DNA from: an uncultured Actinomycetes bacterium
GTDB lineage: Bacteria; Actinomycetota; Acidimicrobiia; Acidimicrobiales; Acidimicrobilacustridaceae
Assembly: GCA_945957335.1 (NCBI GenBank)
Contig: CAMFLJ010000192.1
Location: 1-7,338 of the forward strand
Direction of reading: 5' to 3'
Length of the DNA stretch: 7,338 bases
The notes beneath the pieces were generated by a model, which searched no databases, was not told the DNA's origin, and saw only the letters and a list, made by a program, of their open reading frames with translations. This document shows, piece after piece, positions 5,422-7,338 of the stretch (the stretch's first letter is position 1; every line of letters begins with the position of its first letter). A program made the translations under genes and the position numbers.

Positions 5422-5862
5422 TCAGCGGCCCTCGACGATCCGCTTCAGGCCCTTCAGGTTGCGCTTCCAGATCATCCGCAGCACCTCGCCGCCGACCGCC
5501 GCGCCGAACGGGCCACCCATCCACCACGGGAACGACAGCCGCTCCTTCCAGGTGAACCGGGTGCGGCCGCCGCGCACGGCCTTCAGCGTGAACTGGCCGG
5601 TGCCGGTGACCATCCCGACGTGGCGCACGCCCATGGCCTTGCGGGGCTTCCAGCGGGTGATCTCCATCTTGTCGGTGAGGCGGAACGGCCCGACCCGCGT
5701 GTCGCAGTCGAAGGTCGTGCCGACGCCCGAGGTGCGCCCGGAGGTGAAGCGGATGGCGACGGCGTCGTGCATCCAGTCGACGTGGTCCTCGACGTGGCGC
5801 ACGACGTCCCAGACCTCGGCCGGTGTGGCGTCGATGACGGTGCTCACGCGGATGCCGGCCAT
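5422..5862 (-). CDS. SRPBCC-family (START-like/polyketide cyclase) protein
   Basis: This 146-residue cytoplasmic protein has the layout of the SRPBCC helix-grip fold. It begins with a strand and helix, IRVSTVIDATPAEVWDVVRHVEDHVDWM (4-31). Alternating strands follow (GTTFDCDTRVGPF, DKMEITRWKP, GTGQFTLKAV, RTRFTWKERL), then a long C-terminal helix (about 124-144). The family forms a deep pocket for lipids or other hydrophobic ligands. Some members are cyclases or membrane-linked carriers, but no catalytic residues can be assigned. The ATG at 5862 is preceded six bases upstream by a TACCAT -10 box, which points to a leaderless transcript. It is divergent from the IMPase-family gene and convergent with the rhomboid gene, so it forms a one-gene unit. 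The fold call is secure; ligand and role are unknown. Confidence 0.85.
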   Translation of the reverse strand: MAGIRVSTVIDATPAEVWDVVRHVEDHVDWMHDAVAIRFTSGRTSGVGTTFDCDTRVGPFRLTDKMEITRWKPRKAMGVRHVGMVTGTGQFTLKAVRGGRTRFTWKERLSFPWWMGGPFGAAVGGEVLRMIWKRNLKGLKRIVEGR

Positions 5863-5868
5863 GGGCGC

Positions 5869-5874
5869 ATGGTA
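5869..5874 (-). promoter_or_regulatory. -10 box TACCAT for the SRPBCC gene
   Basis: Read on the minus strand, TACCAT matches TANNNT and ends six bases before the ATG at 5862. It shares two bases with the plus-strand box of the divergent gene. Confidence 0.5.
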
Positions 5875-5878
5875 GGGA
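5873..5878 (+). promoter_or_regulatory. -10-like box TAGGGA for the IMPase-family gene
   Basis: TAGGGA ends seven bases before the GTG at 5886, the same position as TAGGGT before the rhomboid gene. Its last base departs from TANNNT. The overlapping GGGAGGGG (5875-5882) looks like a ribosome site but is only three bases from the start, which is closer than usual. Either signal could serve. Confidence 0.4.
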
Positions 5879-5885
5879 GGGGCCC

Positions 5886-6851
5886 GTGACGAACGCCCAA
5901 CCGGACGACCGATCGGAGCTCGACGAGCTGGCCACCGCGCTCGCCGAGGTGGGTCGCGCCGTGCGCGACGCCGTGCGGTCGGGCGACGTCGGCGGGGTCG
6001 GGCACGACGGGCACGACGACGACCACCGGGTGGTGCGAACCGAGGGCGGCGACGACGTGTTCGGCGTCGACGCCCGCGCCGAGGAGGCCCTGCTCGATGC
6101 GCTCGCCCGGTTGGGCGAGAGGTGGCCGGGCACCGCGGTGGTCGAGGGCCACGACGACGGCGTGGTGGTCGGCGACGCGTCGGGCCCGTGGCGCTACATC
6201 GTCGACCCGGTCGACGGCACCCGCGGCCTCCTCGCCGGCAAGCGCAGTGCCTGGGTGCTGCTCGGTGCCGGGCGTGGGGCCCGCACGTTGGAGGACCTCG
6301 AGGTCGGCGCGGCGGTCGAGATCCCCACGCGCCGCGCCGCGGTCGGGCTCGTCGCCCACGCCGCGGTGGGTGGGCCGGCCCACGCCGTCGACGACGACCT
6401 CACCGGTTCGGGTGCTCCGCCCCGGCCCGTCGTGCTCACGCCCCGTGGAGGCGACCTCGCCCGCCGCTTCGTCACCGTCGTGCGCCTCGGCCCCGGCTCG
6501 CACGCGCCGATCGGCGAGTGGGCGGACCGCCACCTCGCCGGGCTGGAGGTCTACGACGACCTGGCGCCGTGCACCGGCAGCTACCTGGTGGGCCTCGCCG
6601 CCGGCAACGACGCCGCCGTGTTCGACCCGCGCCCGTTGCTCGTGCCCGGCCACCTCGCCGCCCACCCCTACGACATGGCGTCGCTGGTCGTCACCCGGGC
6701 GGCGGGGGCGATCGTGGAGGCCCTGCCCGCAGGGCCGCTCGACGTGCCCCTCGACTGCACCACCCCGGTGGCGTGGGCGGGCTACGCCGACGCCGAGGTC
6801 GCAGCCCGTCTGCGCCCCCCGCCCGGCTCGCTGCCCGACGCGCCGGCCTGA
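5886..6851 (+). CDS. Divergent inositol-monophosphatase-family phosphatase
   Basis: IMPase/FBPase-family enzymes are metal-dependent sugar- or inositol-phosphate phosphatases. The core signature WRYIVDPVDGTRG (102-114) supplies two metal ligands, Asp107 and Asp110. A second metal-site motif, HPYDMASLVVTRAAG (260-274), supplies Asp263. Glu87 (VVEG) sits where the usual GEE motif supplies a ligand, but the doubled Glu is missing. Asp62 is in a D-x-R-x-E context typical of the N-terminal helix. The 321 residues exceed the usual about 260-270. The excess includes a His/Asp-rich stretch near 40-47 and a Pro/Ala-rich tail. K-R-S-A-W after the first motif and EIPTRRA suggest a subfamily apart from classical SuhB, with unknown substrate. 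GTG 5886 is chosen for the promoter spacing. The gene is divergent from the SRPBCC gene by 23 bases. Phosphatase activity is likely, not proven. Confidence 0.82.
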   Translation: MTNAQPDDRSELDELATALAEVGRAVRDAVRSGDVGGVGHDGHDDDHRVVRTEGGDDVFGVDARAEEALLDALARLGERWPGTAVVEGHDDGVVVGDASGPWRYIVDPVDGTRGLLAGKRSAWVLLGAGRGARTLEDLEVGAAVEIPTRRAAVGLVAHAAVGGPAHAVDDDLTGSGAPPRPVVLTPRGGDLARRFVTVVRLGPGSHAPIGEWADRHLAGLEVYDDLAPCTGSYLVGLAAGNDAAVFDPRPLLVPGHLAAHPYDMASLVVTRAAGAIVEALPAGPLDVPLDCTTPVAWAGYADAEVAARLRPPPGSLPDAPA

Positions 6852-6867
6852 CGCGCCGGCGCCCGCA

Positions 6868-7338
6868 CTACGCGCGGCGCAGCTCCTCGGCGGCCTGCTC
6901 GGGGGCGACGATGTTGATGAGCACGCCGGTGCCCGCCTCGAACCCGGCGACGCTGGTGAGGCGGGGCAGCACGTGCACGTGCCAGTGGAACCGGTCGGTC
7001 GAGCGGTGCGGCGCGGTGTGGAACACGAGGTTGTAGGCGGCGTCGCCGACGAGGCGGCCCAACGCCGAGAGCGAGTCGCGCAGGGCCCGGCTCACGGCCA
7101 CGAGGTCGGCCGGGGCGGCCTGGGCGAGGTGGGCCTCGTGGCGGCGGGGCAGGACGAGCATCTCGTAGGGGGTGCCGCTCCAGAACGGGCACACGACCAG
7201 CACCCGCTCGTCGGCCAGCAGCACCCGGTGCCCGGCGGCCTCCTCCTCGTCGATCGTGGTGCACAGCACGCAGGGCTCGTCGCGGTCGGCGAACCCGTCG
7301 AGCTCGGCCTGCAGCTCCTCGGGCACGAACGGCACGGC
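6868..7338 (-). CDS. GalT-like / HIT-superfamily nucleotidyltransferase, C-terminal part, 5' end outside the window
   Basis: The minus-strand frame stays open to the window edge, so the 156 visible residues are probably the C-terminal part. Numbering from the edge, CVLC lies at 23-26, then CPFWSGTPYEMLVLPRRH (50-67), YNLVFHTAP (102-110), FHWHVHVLPRL (117-127) and AGFEAGTGVLIN (131-142). This order matches the C-terminal domain of galactose-1-phosphate uridylyltransferase. That enzyme swaps UMP between UDP-glucose and galactose-1-phosphate in the Leloir pathway. It belongs to the HIT superfamily. The catalytic HPH motif of GalT lies in the N-terminal half, which is not visible, so activity cannot be judged. 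A GTG at 7333-7335 could start a stand-alone single-domain protein, but it lacks a visible upstream context. It is convergent with the IMPase-family gene across 16 bases. The superfamily is secure; the exact enzyme is tentative. Confidence 0.8.
   Translation of the reverse strand, partial: AVPFVPEELQAELDGFADRDEPCVLCTTIDEEEAAGHRVLLADERVLVVCPFWSGTPYEMLVLPRRHEAHLAQAAPADLVAVSRALRDSLSALGRLVGDAAYNLVFHTAPHRSTDRFHWHVHVLPRLTSVAGFEAGTGVLINIVAPEQAAEELRRA

Noticed and set aside
6837..6862. An 11-base direct repeat GACGCGCCGGC (6837-6847 and 6850-6860) and the palindrome GCGCCGGCGC (6853-6862) at the end of the IMPase-family gene.
   Set aside because: Both are short and made of the commonest local words in GC-rich DNA, so chance is a sufficient explanation. 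The palindrome has no loop or T-run, so I do not call a terminator.

Overview
The window is very GC-rich, with G or C at most third codon positions, and uses GTG as well as ATG starts. Several genes carry TANNNT-type -10 boxes only 6-8 bases before the start codon, as in leaderless transcription. With a MeaB-type GTPase, a zinc-ribbon MscL and a lipoprotein/PKD-like secreted pair, this suggests a high-GC actinomycete. My guess is an Acidimicrobiia-like lineage, but no rRNA or other phylogenetic marker is present to prove it.

Layout from left to right. (1) 1-798, the 3' part of a MeaB/ArgK GTPase, the chaperone of methylmalonyl-CoA mutase. (2) 934-1380, a small DoxX-like membrane protein. (3) 1381-1632, a 252-base gap with a striking 50-base near-perfect palindrome. 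(4) 1633-2196 and 2184-3035, a lipoprotein and a secreted PKD-like protein whose genes overlap by 13 bases; a patch of lower GC and rare codons crosses their junction. (5) 3097-3540, an MscL mechanosensitive channel with a C-terminal four-cysteine zinc ribbon. (6) 3576-4352, an enoyl-CoA hydratase/isomerase. (7) 4353-4512, an intergenic region with two copies of a 40-base palindromic repeat. (8) 4513-5415, a rhomboid intramembrane protease with an N-terminal zinc-binding module. (9) 5422-5862 on the minus strand, an SRPBCC lipid-binding-fold protein, convergent with the rhomboid gene. (10) 5886-6851, a divergent inositol-monophosphatase-family protein, transcribed away from the SRPBCC gene across a 23-base gap. 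(11) 6868-7338 on the minus strand, the C-terminal part of a GalT/HIT-type nucleotidyltransferase that runs off the window.

Most of this is ordinary chromosomal housekeeping and envelope content. The first six genes share a strand, but only the lipoprotein/PKD pair looks translationally coupled. MeaB and the enoyl-CoA hydratase both fit acyl-CoA metabolism but are not adjacent. MscL, rhomboid, the DoxX-like protein, the lipoprotein and the PKD-like protein are all envelope proteins. I see no mobile element, defence system, CRISPR array, tRNA or rRNA. The least explained items are the two kinds of palindromic intergenic element, the uncharacterised lipoprotein/PKD pair with its compositional patch, and the compact divergent promoter at 5863-5885.
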